Shown here piece by piece: positions 35,463 through 44,688 of a stretch of DNA of 57,840 nt. Both the position numbers and the translations under genes were made by a program. The notes under the pieces were generated by a model that saw only the letters and a program-made list of their open reading frames with translations, made no database searches and had not been told where the DNA came from. The DNA is taken from the NCBI GenBank assembly GCA_035574315.1, contig DATLYW010000036.1:1-57840 (forward strand), read 5' to 3'. The first letter of the stretch is position 1. The number at the start of each line of letters is the position of its first letter. The stretch comes from Candidatus Zixiibacteriota bacterium (lineage in GTDB: Bacteria > Desulfobacterota > Binatia > UBA9968).

Positions 35463-36677
35463 ATGTGGTTCATGACGTTCCGGATCGCGCTGCGCGCGCT
35501 CGGCCGCAACAAGCTGCGAGCGTTTCTGACGATGCTCGGCATCATCATCGGCGTCGGCGCGGTCATCGCGATGGTGGCGATCGGTGAGGGCGCAAAAGCG
35601 ACCATCCGGGCGCAGATCGCGAGCCTCGGGACCAACGTCCTGATGATCGTCCCGGGCACCGTCACCCAGGGCGGGGTCCGGTTCGGGGCCGGCGGGGTCA
35701 CCACATTGGTCGAGGCGGACGCCAGAGCGATCATGAGCGAGGTCCCGGCGGTGGCTTTCGCCTCGCCCGCGCTCCGCCGCTTCGAGCAGACCGTTGCCGG
35801 CAACCTGAACTGGGGGACGCTGATTCAGGGCGTGGCGCCCGAGTATCAGCAGATCCGCGACTGGCCGGTGGTCGAAGGCCGCTTTCTCAACGACGGGGAC
35901 GTCGAAAACGCCGCCAAGGTCGCCGTAATCGGGCAGACGATCGTCGACAGCCTGTTCGGGAACGACGATCCCATCGACGCGGTCATCCGCATCCGCAACA
36001 TCCCGTTCCGGGTCGTCGGGGTGCTCGGCCCCAAGGGACAGAGCAGCCAGGGAACCGATCAGGACGACACCATCCTCATCCCGTACACGACGATGCAGAA
36101 GCGGTTGATGCGCATCACGCACCTGCAGAGCATCATCGTCTCGGCCGTCAGCGCCGATCGCGTGGAGGAAGCCAAGGAGCAGATCACCGCGCTGTTGCGC
36201 CAGCGCCACCGCATCGGTCCCGATCGCGACGACGACTTCACGATCCGCAATCTCTCCGACATCGCGGAAGCCGCCTCGACGAGCGCTCACGTGATGGCCG
36301 TGTTGCTGGGGAGCGTGGCGTCGATATCGCTTCTGGTGGGCGGCATCGGAATCATGAACATCATGCTGGTCTCGGTGACGGAGCGGACTCGCGAGATCGG
36401 CATCCGGATGGCGGTGGGCGCCCGCGGGCGCGACATCATGCTCCAGTTCCTGGTCGAGGCGGTGGTGATGGCGGCGACCGGAGGCCTGCTCGGCATCCTC
36501 CTCGGGATCGGCAGCTCCCAGATCCTCAAGAGCTGGGCGCACTGGCCGACGCTCGTCAGCCCCCACATCGTCGCCGTGGCCTTCATTTTCTCCGGCGCGG
36601 TCGGCGTCTTCTTCGGCTTCTATCCGGCCAAAAAGGCGGCCAACCTCGATCCGATCGAAGCGCTGCGGTACGAGTGA
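35463..36677 (+). CDS. MacB-type ABC transporter permease
   Basis: This 404-residue permease has the MacB four-helix plan: an N-terminal helix (LTMLGIIIGVGAVIAMVAIGEGA), a large periplasmic domain (residues about 50-275), and three C-terminal helices (VASISLLVGGIGIMNIMLVSVTERTREIG, then two more). It ends NLDPIEALRYE, the standard FtsX/MacB tail. It is the last gene of the plus-strand run that begins at yqeB; the next gene is convergent. Confidence 0.93.
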   Translation: MWFMTFRIALRALGRNKLRAFLTMLGIIIGVGAVIAMVAIGEGAKATIRAQIASLGTNVLMIVPGTVTQGGVRFGAGGVTTLVEADARAIMSEVPAVAFASPALRRFEQTVAGNLNWGTLIQGVAPEYQQIRDWPVVEGRFLNDGDVENAAKVAVIGQTIVDSLFGNDDPIDAVIRIRNIPFRVVGVLGPKGQSSQGTDQDDTILIPYTTMQKRLMRITHLQSIIVSAVSADRVEEAKEQITALLRQRHRIGPDRDDDFTIRNLSDIAEAASTSAHVMAVLLGSVASISLLVGGIGIMNIMLVSVTERTREIGIRMAVGARGRDIMLQFLVEAVVMAATGGLLGILLGIGSSQILKSWAHWPTLVSPHIVAVAFIFSGAVGVFFGFYPAKKAANLDPIEALRYE

Positions 36678-36716
36678 GCGGCGCGGCCCTCGGCGAGCCG
36701 CCCGCAAAGGCCGGCC

Positions 36717-38888
36717 TCAGAGCGGCGGGCCCGAAACCAGCTCGAAGTCGATTTCCCCGCGAAACGCGGTGATGCGCGTCACCTTGATCCGGACGCGGTC
36801 GCCGAGGCGGAACTTGCGCCCGTGGCGGCGGCCTTTGATGACGTATTCCTTCTCGTAATAGTGGTAGTCGTCGTCGGTCAGCGTGGAGAGGCGCACGAGG
36901 CCTTCGACGAAGTAGTCCTCGAGCTCGACGAAGAAGCCGAAGCCTGCGAGGCGTGTGATGAAGCCCGCGAATTCCTCGCCCAGCTTGTCCATCATGAACT
37001 GCGCCTTCTTGAGATCGATCATCTCCCGCTCCGCGTCCATGGCGTTGCGCTCGCGCTCCGAGGTGTGCCTGCCGGCCTCGTCGAGGTAGCGGAGGAGCTC
37101 GTCGCGCTCGCTCGGCCTGAGTCTGGTGCCCTGCAGCAAGCGCTCGAGCATCCGGTGGACGATCAGATCCGGGTAACGCCGTATCGGTGAGGTGAAATGC
37201 GTGTAGCACGTCGAAGCGAGCCCGAAGTGGCCGATGTTCTCCGGCTGGTAGTGCGCCTGCTTCATCGCGCGCAGCAGGACGTGGTTGACGACCTTCTCTT
37301 CGGGCTTGCCGCGGCAGGCCTCGAGCACCCGCTGCACCTCCGTGGGGGCGAGCTTCTCCCGCTTGACGGGAAGTCGGTAGCCGAGGCTCGCGAGAAACGG
37401 CGCGATCGCCTCGACCGCCTGCGGGTCGGGTCCTTCGTGCACCCGGTACAGCAGCGGAAAATGATGCTCGGTGAGGTGGCGGGCGACGGCCTCATTGGCG
37501 GAAATCATGAACTCCTCGATGATCCGGTGGGCGATGTTGCGCTCGGCGCGGACGATGTTTTCCGGGACTCCCTGGAGATCGAGCACGATCTCCGCTTCCG
37601 GGAGATCGAAGTCGAGGCTGCCTCTCGCCCGACGCCGCTCGCAGAGCAGGAGCGCCAGCTCTTCCATCAGCCGGAACTGCCCCACCAGATCGCGGCAGCG
37701 CGCGGTGGCCTCGGCGTCGCCGTCCCCGAGGATCCGGGCGACCTCGGTATAGGTCATGCGGGCGCGGCTGCGGATCACGGAGCTCAGGAAACGGCTTCGC
37801 GTGATCTCGCCTCTGGCACCGATTTCCAGCGCGACCGTCTTGGTCAAGCGGTCTTCGCCGGGATTCAGGCTGCAGATCCCGTTCGAGAGAACTTCAGGGA
37901 GCATCGGGAGCGCGCGGTCGGGAAAGTAGACGCTGGTGCCCCGAGCGTAGGCCTCTTCGTCGAGCGCGCTCTGCGGCCGCACGTAAAACGCGACGTCCGC
38001 GATCGACACGAACAGCTCGTAGCGCCCGTCCTTTTTCCGGACGTGGACCGCGTCGTCGAAATCGCGCGCGTTCTCTCCATCGATCGTCACGAACGCGAGC
38101 GAGCGCAGATCGGCCCGCGCCGCGATCTCGGGGGCCGGGATCTCGAACCGGCAAGCCGCGGCCTCGCGCCGGGCCGCTTCCGAAAACGCAGGGCTCAGGC
38201 CGTAGCGGTAGACGATGGAACGAACGTGGGTCTCCGGATCGTCGGCGTCGCCCACGATCTCGACCAGAACGGCCTCAGGCGCCGAGAAGGCGGTGCCGTA
38301 GCGCGCGATCTCCGCCGCGATCACCTTCCCCTCCGGCGGTCGGAGAGCCGACGGCCGGAGCGAGATCATCGGCGCGATCCTGGCGTCCATGGGAATCACA
38401 AAAGGCCGTCCGTCGATCTCCCGGTAGGTCCCGACCACCCGTTTCTGGCCGCGTTCGAGGATCTGGATGACGCGGGCCTCGAAGCCGGCGCGCTCCCTGC
38501 GGTCGGCGCGCGCCACGACCCGGTCCCCGTGCATCAGCCGCCGCATCTCGCGCCGGCTGAGGTAGAGATCGGCGATGCTTTTGTCCTCGGGGATGAGGAA
38601 CCCGTAGCCGTCGGGGTGGGCGTGAACCCGCCCGACGACCAGGTGGCGGCGATCGGGAAGCGCATAATGGTTTTTCTTGAGCCGCACCAGCCGTCCTTCG
38701 CGGCAGAGCGCTCTCAGGGCGTCGACGACGGCCTGAAGATCCTTGGGCGCAAAACCCCCGCGTCTTTGAATCTCGGCGGGCGTCAGCCGCAGCCTGGGAT
38801 TGCGCGCGAACAGGGCGAGGATTTTCTCCGTCGCGGAGTTCCGCGCGGAGGGGCGGTCTTGCGATCCGGGTAACGCGGGCATACTCAA
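36717..38888 (-). CDS. rnr: ribonuclease R
   Basis: This 723-residue 3'-5' exoribonuclease has, in order: a helix-turn-helix start, two cold-shock domains (about residues 75-240), an RNB catalytic domain with TIDGENARDFDDAVHV near residues 266-281 (Asp residues that bind Mg), and a C-terminal S1 domain (VEGLVRLSTLTDDDYHYY). It degrades structured RNA. Compared with E. coli RNase R (813 residues) it lacks the long basic C-terminal tail. It is convergent with the MacB permease gene. Confidence 0.95.
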   Translation of the reverse strand: MSMPALPGSQDRPSARNSATEKILALFARNPRLRLTPAEIQRRGGFAPKDLQAVVDALRALCREGRLVRLKKNHYALPDRRHLVVGRVHAHPDGYGFLIPEDKSIADLYLSRREMRRLMHGDRVVARADRRERAGFEARVIQILERGQKRVVGTYREIDGRPFVIPMDARIAPMISLRPSALRPPEGKVIAAEIARYGTAFSAPEAVLVEIVGDADDPETHVRSIVYRYGLSPAFSEAARREAAACRFEIPAPEIAARADLRSLAFVTIDGENARDFDDAVHVRKKDGRYELFVSIADVAFYVRPQSALDEEAYARGTSVYFPDRALPMLPEVLSNGICSLNPGEDRLTKTVALEIGARGEITRSRFLSSVIRSRARMTYTEVARILGDGDAEATARCRDLVGQFRLMEELALLLCERRRARGSLDFDLPEAEIVLDLQGVPENIVRAERNIAHRIIEEFMISANEAVARHLTEHHFPLLYRVHEGPDPQAVEAIAPFLASLGYRLPVKREKLAPTEVQRVLEACRGKPEEKVVNHVLLRAMKQAHYQPENIGHFGLASTCYTHFTSPIRRYPDLIVHRMLERLLQGTRLRPSERDELLRYLDEAGRHTSERERNAMDAEREMIDLKKAQFMMDKLGEEFAGFITRLAGFGFFVELEDYFVEGLVRLSTLTDDDYHYYEKEYVIKGRRHGRKFRLGDRVRIKVTRITAFRGEIDFELVSGPPL

Positions 38889-38939
38889 GCATCTATCGGC
38901 GATCGGGGCTTTGCAAGCCGCGAGACCGCTCTCGGCGAC

Positions 38940-38990
38940 CGTTCGATCGGTTCAAGCCGTTCAACCGCTGCGCTCCGTTCAGGCCGCGCC
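38940..38990. repeat. 9-bp periodic TTGAAC repeat copy
   Basis: Read on the minus strand, this patch is an array of 9-base units: TTGAACGGC, TTGAACCGA, TCGAACGGT, with an interposed GCGCAGCGG unit. It lies in the 187-base gap between rnr and the DUF4911 gene. A nearby patch at 39031-39070 repeats AAAACCGG and GGAAC motifs that recur at about 54063-54090. Confidence 0.5.
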
Positions 38991-39075
38991 CAGAGCTTCG
39001 AGGAGAACGACCGGGGGCCGAAGGCCGGCACGAACGAAAACCGGGAACCGGCAGGAACTGGAAACCGGAAAGTAG

Positions 39076-39351
39076 CTAGAAGCCGTTTTCCATGTCGTCG
39101 AGCTCTTTCATCAGCCAGTCGTCCGAAGAATCGACGGGTTCGGGGGGCTCGACGAGAGGAATTTCGCTCTTCAAAGAAGCCACGATCCGGCGGGCGGTCT
39201 CGACGAAATCGGGGACCACCAGAAGCACGATAACCGCGCGCCTGCGGTCGACCGTGCGGACGATGCCGACGTGCTCGTACGACTCGAAGATGAACTTGAC
39301 GTAGGCGATATGCTCCGGGAGGGTTTCGAGGTAGATCGTCTCGAGCTTCAT
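39076..39351 (-). CDS. DUF4911 family protein
   Basis: This protein of 91 residues matches the small DUF4911 family (KLETIYLETLPEHIAYVKFIFESYEHVGIVRTVD and VIVLLVVPDFVETARRIVASL), found mainly in Deltaproteobacteria-like genomes. No function is known. It ends in an acidic tail. The ATG at 39351 is chosen; a GTG four codons earlier is possible. Confidence 0.75.
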   Translation of the reverse strand: MKLETIYLETLPEHIAYVKFIFESYEHVGIVRTVDRRRAVIVLLVVPDFVETARRIVASLKSEIPLVEPPEPVDSSDDWLMKELDDMENGF

Positions 39352-39417
39352 CGGACTCGGCACCCGGCTGGGCTCTCCAGGTCCCCGTCTCGGATCGCCG
39401 GCTTCCCTGCGGGCGGT

Positions 39418-40620
39418 TCAGGAGAGCCGCTCCACGACCGTCGCGATTCCCTGGCCCACGCCGATGCACATGGTCGCCAGGCCGTAGCGGCTGCCGCGCT
39501 TTTGCATCTCGTGAAGCAGCGTGGTCATGATTCTCGCGCCGCTGCAGCCGAGCGGGTGGCCCAGCGCGATGGCGCCGCCGTTGACGTTGAGCTTCGCCGG
39601 ATCGATTTCCAGCTCGCGCACGCAAGCCAGCACCTGGGACGCGAAGGCCTCGTTCAGCTCGACGAGGTCGATCTGGTCCATGCGCAAGCCGGCGCGGCGC
39701 AGCGCCTTTTGCGACGCCGGAATCGGGCCGATGCCCATGTAGTCGGGGTGGACGCCGGCCGCGGCCGACGCGATGATACGCGCGAGCGGTTTGAGCCTGA
39801 GCTGCTCGGCTTTTTGCGGCGTGGCGATCAGGAGCGCCGCGGCGCCGTCGGAGAGCGGCGAGGAGTTGCCGGCGGTGACGCTTCCGCCCTTCCTGAAGGA
39901 GGGCGGAAGCGCCGCGAGCTTTTCCATGGAGGTATCGGCGCGCGGCCCCTCGTCCCTGTCGCACACCACCGGCGCTCCTTTTCGTTGCGGGATCTCCACC
40001 GGGACGATCTCGTCTTTCAGGCGCCCCGTCTGCTGCGCGCGGATCGCCTTTTGATGGCTTCCCAGCGCGAACTCGTCCTGCTCCTTGCGGCCGATGCCGT
40101 ATTTGTCGGCGACGTTTTCGGCGGTTTCCCCGTTGTTGATCAATGAATAGAGCTCGGCCATGCGGGGGTTGGGAAAACGCCAGCCGAGGGAGCTGTCGTA
40201 AACGGTGACGTCGCCGCGCTGAAACGCGACCGATGGCTTTCCCATCACCCAGGGTCCCCGGGTCATGCTTTCGACCCCGCCGGCGACGAACAGATCGCCG
40301 TGATCCGTCTCGACCGCCCGCCCGGCCTGAACGATCGCCTCCAGACCGGAGCCGCACAGCCGGTTCACCGTAACGCCGGGAACGGTATAAGGCAGCCCCG
40401 CGAGCAAGGCGGCGTTGCGCGCCACGTTACGGGAGTCTTCCCCGGCCTGATTCGTGCAACCGAAATAGACGTCCTCGATTTCCGCCTTGTCGACACCGCT
40501 CTGCTCGAGCAGCCTGGCGATGACGTGAGCCGCGAGGTCGTCGGTGCGGATGTCCTTGAGGATGCCGCCGTGACGTCCCATGGGCGTGCGCACGGCTCTG
40601 ACGATGACCGCCTCTCTCAT
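39418..40620 (-). CDS. acetyl-CoA acyltransferase (thiolase, PaaJ/PcaF-like)
   Basis: This 400-residue thiolase would split 3-oxoacyl-CoA to acetyl-CoA and a shortened acyl-CoA. The nucleophile Cys is in TVNRLCGSGLEAIV (about residue 90), and the His and second Cys are in NGGAIALGHPLGCSGAR and CIGVGQG. The N-terminus (REAVIVRAVRTPMGRHGGILKDIRTDDL) resembles 3-oxoadipyl-CoA thiolases, so dicarboxylic or phenylacetate-type substrates are likely but unproven. It starts at ATG 40620, overlapping the upstream gene by four bases. Confidence 0.9.
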   Translation of the reverse strand: MREAVIVRAVRTPMGRHGGILKDIRTDDLAAHVIARLLEQSGVDKAEIEDVYFGCTNQAGEDSRNVARNAALLAGLPYTVPGVTVNRLCGSGLEAIVQAGRAVETDHGDLFVAGGVESMTRGPWVMGKPSVAFQRGDVTVYDSSLGWRFPNPRMAELYSLINNGETAENVADKYGIGRKEQDEFALGSHQKAIRAQQTGRLKDEIVPVEIPQRKGAPVVCDRDEGPRADTSMEKLAALPPSFRKGGSVTAGNSSPLSDGAAALLIATPQKAEQLRLKPLARIIASAAAGVHPDYMGIGPIPASQKALRRAGLRMDQIDLVELNEAFASQVLACVRELEIDPAKLNVNGGAIALGHPLGCSGARIMTTLLHEMQKRGSRYGLATMCIGVGQGIATVVERLS

Positions 40621-41366
40621 GTGGGCTCCTCTCCGTCGCGGTAAGAATAAAACCCCTTGCCCGCGGTCTCTCCGACGAAGCCTGCCGCGACCATTTTCTT
40701 CAGGAGCGGAGCGGGCCGGTAGCGGTCGTCTCCCGTTTCCCGCAGCAGCCCTTCGAGAACGGCGAGCACCTCGTCCAGGCCGATCTCGTCGCCCCAGCGC
40801 AGCGGCCCCTTCGGATAGTTGACCCCGAGCCGCATGGCAAGGTCGATCTCGTCCGCCGCCGCAACGCCTTCCTCCAGCGCGCGCGCGGCCTCGTTGATGA
40901 TCAGGCTGAGGATACGCGGGAACGTCAGGCCGGCCGCATCCTTGACGCGGACGGTCTCCTTGCCGAGCGCCTTGAAGAAGTCCTCCGCCGCGCGGATCGC
41001 GGTCTCGGCGCTGCGCAGCCCTCCCGCCACCTCCACCAGCTTTCTCTCCTTCAGCGGCCGGAACGTCGCGAACCCGACGACCCTGGCGGGGTTTTTCACC
41101 GCCCCGGAGGCCTGCTCCGTCACGCAGGCGCTCAGGCACGAAGTGACGATCACCGAGGAGGCGCCGAGCACGGCGTCGAGCTGCTCCACGTTCGCTTTCT
41201 TGCGGTGGAGATCTCCGGCCCCGGCGTCGACGACCAGGGGTACCGCCGCGCCGACGGATGCCGCACCGGCCGCCGCGGACGCCTCCCATCCGTGCGCGCG
41301 CGCGAGCGCGATGAGCTCCTGGGCCAGGCGATTCTCGCCGAGGACGACGACGCTATTTCTTGTCAT
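40617..41366 (-). CDS. degenerate 3-hydroxyacyl-CoA dehydrogenase-like protein
   Basis: This 249-residue protein follows the fold order of 3-hydroxyacyl-CoA dehydrogenase but key residues are missing. The NAD-binding Gly motif is replaced by VLGENRLAQEL. The catalytic His and Asn of HFFNP are replaced (GFATFRPL). The C-terminal dimer domain is well kept (PRILSLIINEAARALEEGVA, then YPKGPLRWGDEIGLDEVLAVL and GKGFYSY). It lies next to an intact paralogue with a 14-base overlap. It may be a pseudoenzyme subunit or act on another substrate. Confidence 0.75.
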   Translation of the reverse strand: MTRNSVVVLGENRLAQELIALARAHGWEASAAAGAASVGAAVPLVVDAGAGDLHRKKANVEQLDAVLGASSVIVTSCLSACVTEQASGAVKNPARVVGFATFRPLKERKLVEVAGGLRSAETAIRAAEDFFKALGKETVRVKDAAGLTFPRILSLIINEAARALEEGVAAADEIDLAMRLGVNYPKGPLRWGDEIGLDEVLAVLEGLLRETGDDRYRPAPLLKKMVAAGFVGETAGKGFYSYRDGEEPT

Positions 41367-42219
41367 AGACGTAAAAGCCGCGGCCGGTCTTGCGCCCCAG
41401 ATGGCCGCCCATCATCATCCGCTGCTGGAGGGGGCTCGGGCGGAACCTCGGGTCTTCGAAGAAGGAGCGGTAAAGCGATTCGGTCGCCGCGTAGTTGATG
41501 TCGATGCCGATCAGGTCCATCAGCTCGAAGGGCCCCATGCGGAAGTTGCCCGCCTCCTTCATGACGCGATCGATCGTTTCCACCTGCGCGTCGCCGCTGC
41601 CGAGGATTTGCAGCGCCTCGTTGTAGAACGGGCGCGCCACGCGGTTGACGATGAATCCGGGAGTGTCCTTGGCGCGGACCGGGGTCTTTCCCATCTGGCG
41701 CACCAGCTCCGTCGCGCGCTCGACCGTCTCGGGCGCGGTGCGCTCTCCGCGGACGACCTCGACCAGAGCCATCAGCGGCGGCGGGTTGAAGAAATGCAAC
41801 CCCAAAATCCGCTGCGGGTGCCGCGCCCCGGCCGCAATCGCGGTGACGGAAAGGGAAGAGGTATTGGTCGCGATCAACGTCGTCTCGGCGCAAAGGCCGT
41901 CCACTTGCCTGAAGATGTCCCGCTTGAGGTCGAGCCTTTCCGGCGCCGCCTCGATGATCAGGTCGCACCCCGCGAAGTCCTCGAGCCGGGTCTTCCCTTC
42001 GAGCCGCCCCAGGATCTCCGCTTCCTGCTCCGCGCTGAGCTTGCCGCGCTCACGGCTTCCCTCCAGGAAACTCCGGATCCGTTCCAGTCCCTTGTCCACG
42101 AGCTCCTGCGAAACATCGTAAAGCAGGGTTCGGAAACCGGCCTGGGCTGCGACCTGGGCGATTCCCGCCCCCATCGTTCCGGCACCCAGAACGCCGATTT
42201 TTTCTTTCTTGTCGGTCAT
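41353..42219 (-). CDS. 3-hydroxyacyl-CoA dehydrogenase (Hbd/PaaH-like)
   Basis: This 288-residue enzyme oxidises 3-hydroxyacyl-CoA with NAD. It has the Rossmann motif IGVLGAGTMGAGIAQVAA, the Ser of NTSSLSVTAIA, the catalytic His in LGLHFFNPPPLM and the partner Asn/Glu region KDTPGFIVNRVARPFYNEAL, then GPFELMDLIGIDIN and KTGRGFYVYD. Length fits the short HbdA type. It works between the enoyl-CoA hydratase and the thiolase of the same operon. Confidence 0.93.
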   Translation of the reverse strand: MTDKKEKIGVLGAGTMGAGIAQVAAQAGFRTLLYDVSQELVDKGLERIRSFLEGSRERGKLSAEQEAEILGRLEGKTRLEDFAGCDLIIEAAPERLDLKRDIFRQVDGLCAETTLIATNTSSLSVTAIAAGARHPQRILGLHFFNPPPLMALVEVVRGERTAPETVERATELVRQMGKTPVRAKDTPGFIVNRVARPFYNEALQILGSGDAQVETIDRVMKEAGNFRMGPFELMDLIGIDINYAATESLYRSFFEDPRFRPSPLQQRMMMGGHLGRKTGRGFYVYDKK

Positions 42220-42266
42220 GTCGTATCGTCCGAATCCGGCGGCCGGATCCGGGGATCGGCCCCGAG

Positions 42267-43049
42267 CTATTTCCCCCTGAACACCGGCGCTCTTTTTTCC
42301 AGAAACGCCCGCACTCCCTCGTCATAGTCGGCGGTACGGCCGGCGATCTCCTGGAGATAGGCCTCGTACTCCAGGTCCGCCTCGAGATCCCGCAGCATGG
42401 CATGGTTCAGCGCCCGCTTAATCAGGCCGGCGCCCCGAGGCGCGCGCGCCACCGTCTCGGCGACCGCCCGGGCCGAAGCGGCGAACTCCGCCGCAGGGAA
42501 AACCTTGGCAACGAGGCCGATACGCTGCGCCTCGCGGGCGTCCACGGTCTCGCCGAGCAGGAGCAGCTCCATCGCCTTGCTCAGGCCCACCAGGCGGGGA
42601 AGGATGAAGCTTCCCCCCGAGTCGGGCGCGAGCCCGACCCGGATGAACGACTGGATGAACTTCGCCTCTTCCGACGCGACCCGCAAGTCGCAGGCAAGGG
42701 CCAGGTTGCACCCCGCGCCGGCCGCGACGCCGTTGACCGCGGCCAGCACGATCTTTTCCATCTGGCGGATCGAGCGGATCATGGGGTTGTATCTCTCCCG
42801 CAGCGACTCTCCCAGGGATCCTTTTTGTTCCGGCGTGCGCCCCTTCAGATCCTGCCCGGCGCAGAACGCGCGACCGGCGCCGGTGATCATCACGCAGCGG
42901 ATTTCGTCGTCCCGCTCGGCGTCTTTCAGGGCGGCGAGCACCTCCTGGTTCATCTGCGGCACGAAGGCGTTGAGCGCGTGCGGCCGGTTGAGGGTGATCG
43001 TGGCTACGCCGTTCGCCTTTTCCACGACGATGGTCTCGTATCCCGCCAT
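42267..43049 (-). CDS. PaaG-like enoyl-CoA hydratase/isomerase
   Basis: This 260-residue crotonase-fold protein has oxyanion-hole motifs GAGRAFCAGQDLKGR and NGVAAGAGCNLALACDLR. The catalytic position reads RVGLAPDSGGSFILPRLVG: an Asp replaces the usual second Glu, as in PaaG, the ring-oxepin isomerase of phenylacetate breakdown. The first catalytic Glu is also absent (GAGCNLA instead of GGGCELA). This supports isomerase over hydratase activity. No paaABCDE epoxidase genes are in the window. Confidence 0.85.
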   Translation of the reverse strand: MAGYETIVVEKANGVATITLNRPHALNAFVPQMNQEVLAALKDAERDDEIRCVMITGAGRAFCAGQDLKGRTPEQKGSLGESLRERYNPMIRSIRQMEKIVLAAVNGVAAGAGCNLALACDLRVASEEAKFIQSFIRVGLAPDSGGSFILPRLVGLSKAMELLLLGETVDAREAQRIGLVAKVFPAAEFAASARAVAETVARAPRGAGLIKRALNHAMLRDLEADLEYEAYLQEIAGRTADYDEGVRAFLEKRAPVFRGK

Positions 43050-43063
43050 ACCGATGAACCGCC

Positions 43064-43837
43064 TCACCTCCCCTTGAATTGCGGCTTGCGCTTCTCGAGA
43101 AACGCCTTCATGCCTTCGGTGCGGTCTTCCGAGGCGAACAGCAAATAAAACGACTTCCGCTCGAACTCCAACCCTTCGTCGAGCGCCGTGTTGGCGGCCT
43201 TGAGCACGGCTTCCTTGGCGGCCTTGACGGCAAGGGGCGGTTTCGCGGCGATCTTTGCCGCGAGGTTCTTGGCGACCTCGAGCAACAATTCGACCGGCAC
43301 GACGCGGTTCACCAGGCCCAGGCGCTCGGCCTCGGCGGCTCCGATCGGCTCGCCGGTGAGCACCATTTCCATGGCGCGGAATTTTCCGACCACCCGGGCG
43401 AGCCGCTGGGTACCGCCGCTGCCGGGAATGATGCCGAGGTTCACTTCCGGCTGTCCGAACCGAGCCGTTTCCGAGGCGACGATGATGTCGCAGCTCATCG
43501 CCAGCTCGCAGCCGCCGCCGAGCGCAAAGCCGCTGACCGCCGCGATCAGCGGCTTCCCGATGCGGTTGATCCGGTCGCGATACGCCAGCCGTTCGCGAAT
43601 GAGGTCGTCGAAAGGACCGCGTTCCGCCATCTCCTTGATGTCGGCCCCGGCGGCAAAAACCCTGGTTCCTCCGGTGATCACGATGGCGCGGACGGCGGGA
43701 TCGGCGTCGAGTGCTTCCAGCGCCGTGCACAGGTCCCGGATCAACCCGTAGGAAAGGGCGTTGAGCTGCTGCGGCCGGTTGAGGGTGACGACCGCGACGG
43801 GCCCGTCGATTTCGACGACGACGTTCTCGAATTCCAT
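43064..43837 (-). CDS. enoyl-CoA hydratase (crotonase family)
   Basis: This 257-residue hydratase keeps both catalytic glutamates, in [15 protein letters not shown] and [22 protein letters not shown], with the oxyanion loop [14 protein letters not shown]. It would hydrate 2-enoyl-CoA to 3-hydroxyacyl-CoA for the dehydrogenase downstream. It is the first gene of the minus-strand operon (hydratase, PaaG-like, dehydrogenase, dehydrogenase-like, thiolase), divergent from a TetR regulator across a 130-base gap. Confidence 0.92.
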   Translation of the reverse strand: MEFENVVVEIDGPVAVVTLNRPQQLNALSYGLIRDLCTALEALDADPAVRAIVITGGTRVFAAGADIKEMAERGPFDDLIRERLAYRDRINRIGKPLIAAVSGFALGGGCELAMSCDIIVASETARFGQPEVNLGIIPGSGGTQRLARVVGKFRAMEMVLTGEPIGAAEAERLGLVNRVVPVELLLEVAKNLAAKIAAKPPLAVKAAKEAVLKAANTALDEGLEFERKSFYLLFASEDRTEGMKAFLEKRKPQFKGR

Positions 43838-43967
43838 GGAGCTCGGCCTTCTACACATACACCATGCCCCGCGGCGAATCAAGAAAAGCGCGGCGCCGAA
43901 GCTCGCGCCGGGCGGGCGGAAACCTTTGGCCGCCGCAGAATTGACACCCCAGGACCGATCTGCGAAG

Positions 43968-44666
43968 ATGGTCAAGATCATCATGTCCAGCCGCCTCGAG
44001 GGTGTCACCCGGCAGCACGACGAAAAGCTGCGCCAGATCCTGAAAGTCGCGGCGCGAATCTTTGCCGAGAAGGGATTCCACAGAACGTCCGTGCGGGACA
44101 TCTCGCGCGCGACGCGGATGAGCCTCGCGGGACTCTACTATTACTTCACCACGAAGGAAGAGCTGCTCTATCTGATCCAGGCACGTTGCTTCGAGACGCT
44201 GCTCCAGCGCTGGGAAAGCGCGGCCGCCAGCAGCCTCGACGTGCGGGCCAGGATCCGTATCTTCGCCGAGAACCACCTGAGCTTTTTCCTTCACAACATG
44301 CATGAAATGAAGGTCATGGCCCACGAGGACGAGTCGCTGACGGGTGAGTTCCAGGAGCGCGTCCTCGTGCTCAAGCGGCGCTACGTCAAAGTGTTGATGG
44401 ACCTGATCGCCGAGCTCCAAAAGCGGCAGGGCGAAAAGACTCTGGACCTGCGCGTGGCCACGTTCGCGCTTTTCGGCATGATGAACTGGATCTACACGTG
44501 GTATCAACCGAAGCGGGATCTGCCGTTTCCCCAGTTGATCGAGCAGATGCTCCGCGTCTATTTTTTCGGCATCCTGAACGGCGACAAGGTCGACGCCCCG
44601 TGGTTCACGGCGGCGGCGGTCGGCGCGGGGAAAGAAGCCTTCTCGCTGTGGCGGCCGCTCACCTAG
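43968..44666 (+). CDS. TetR-family regulator (FadR/PaaR-like)
   Basis: This 232-residue regulator has an N-terminal helix-turn-helix ([47 protein letters not shown], given here only as its span, residues 22-68). A helical C-terminal ligand domain of the TetR_C type follows, common in acyl-CoA-responsive regulators. It is divergent from the CoA operon and probably represses it, with acyl-CoA as inducer; that is inference from position. A later start at 43983 is possible. TTGACA at 43941-43946 has no good -10. Confidence 0.85.
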   Translation: MVKIIMSSRLEGVTRQHDEKLRQILKVAARIFAEKGFHRTSVRDISRATRMSLAGLYYYFTTKEELLYLIQARCFETLLQRWESAAASSLDVRARIRIFAENHLSFFLHNMHEMKVMAHEDESLTGEFQERVLVLKRRYVKVLMDLIAELQKRQGEKTLDLRVATFALFGMMNWIYTWYQPKRDLPFPQLIEQMLRVYFFGILNGDKVDAPWFTAAAVGAGKEAFSLWRPLT

Positions 44667-44688
44667 GTCGCGGCCGAGGGAGGGAGCG

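Noticed and set aside
42267..43837. Full phenylacetate catabolic operon
   Set aside because: PaaG-, PaaF-, PaaH- and PaaJ-like genes are present, but ring epoxidase (paaABCDE), paaK and paaZ are absent, so a general CoA-thioester pathway is as likely.
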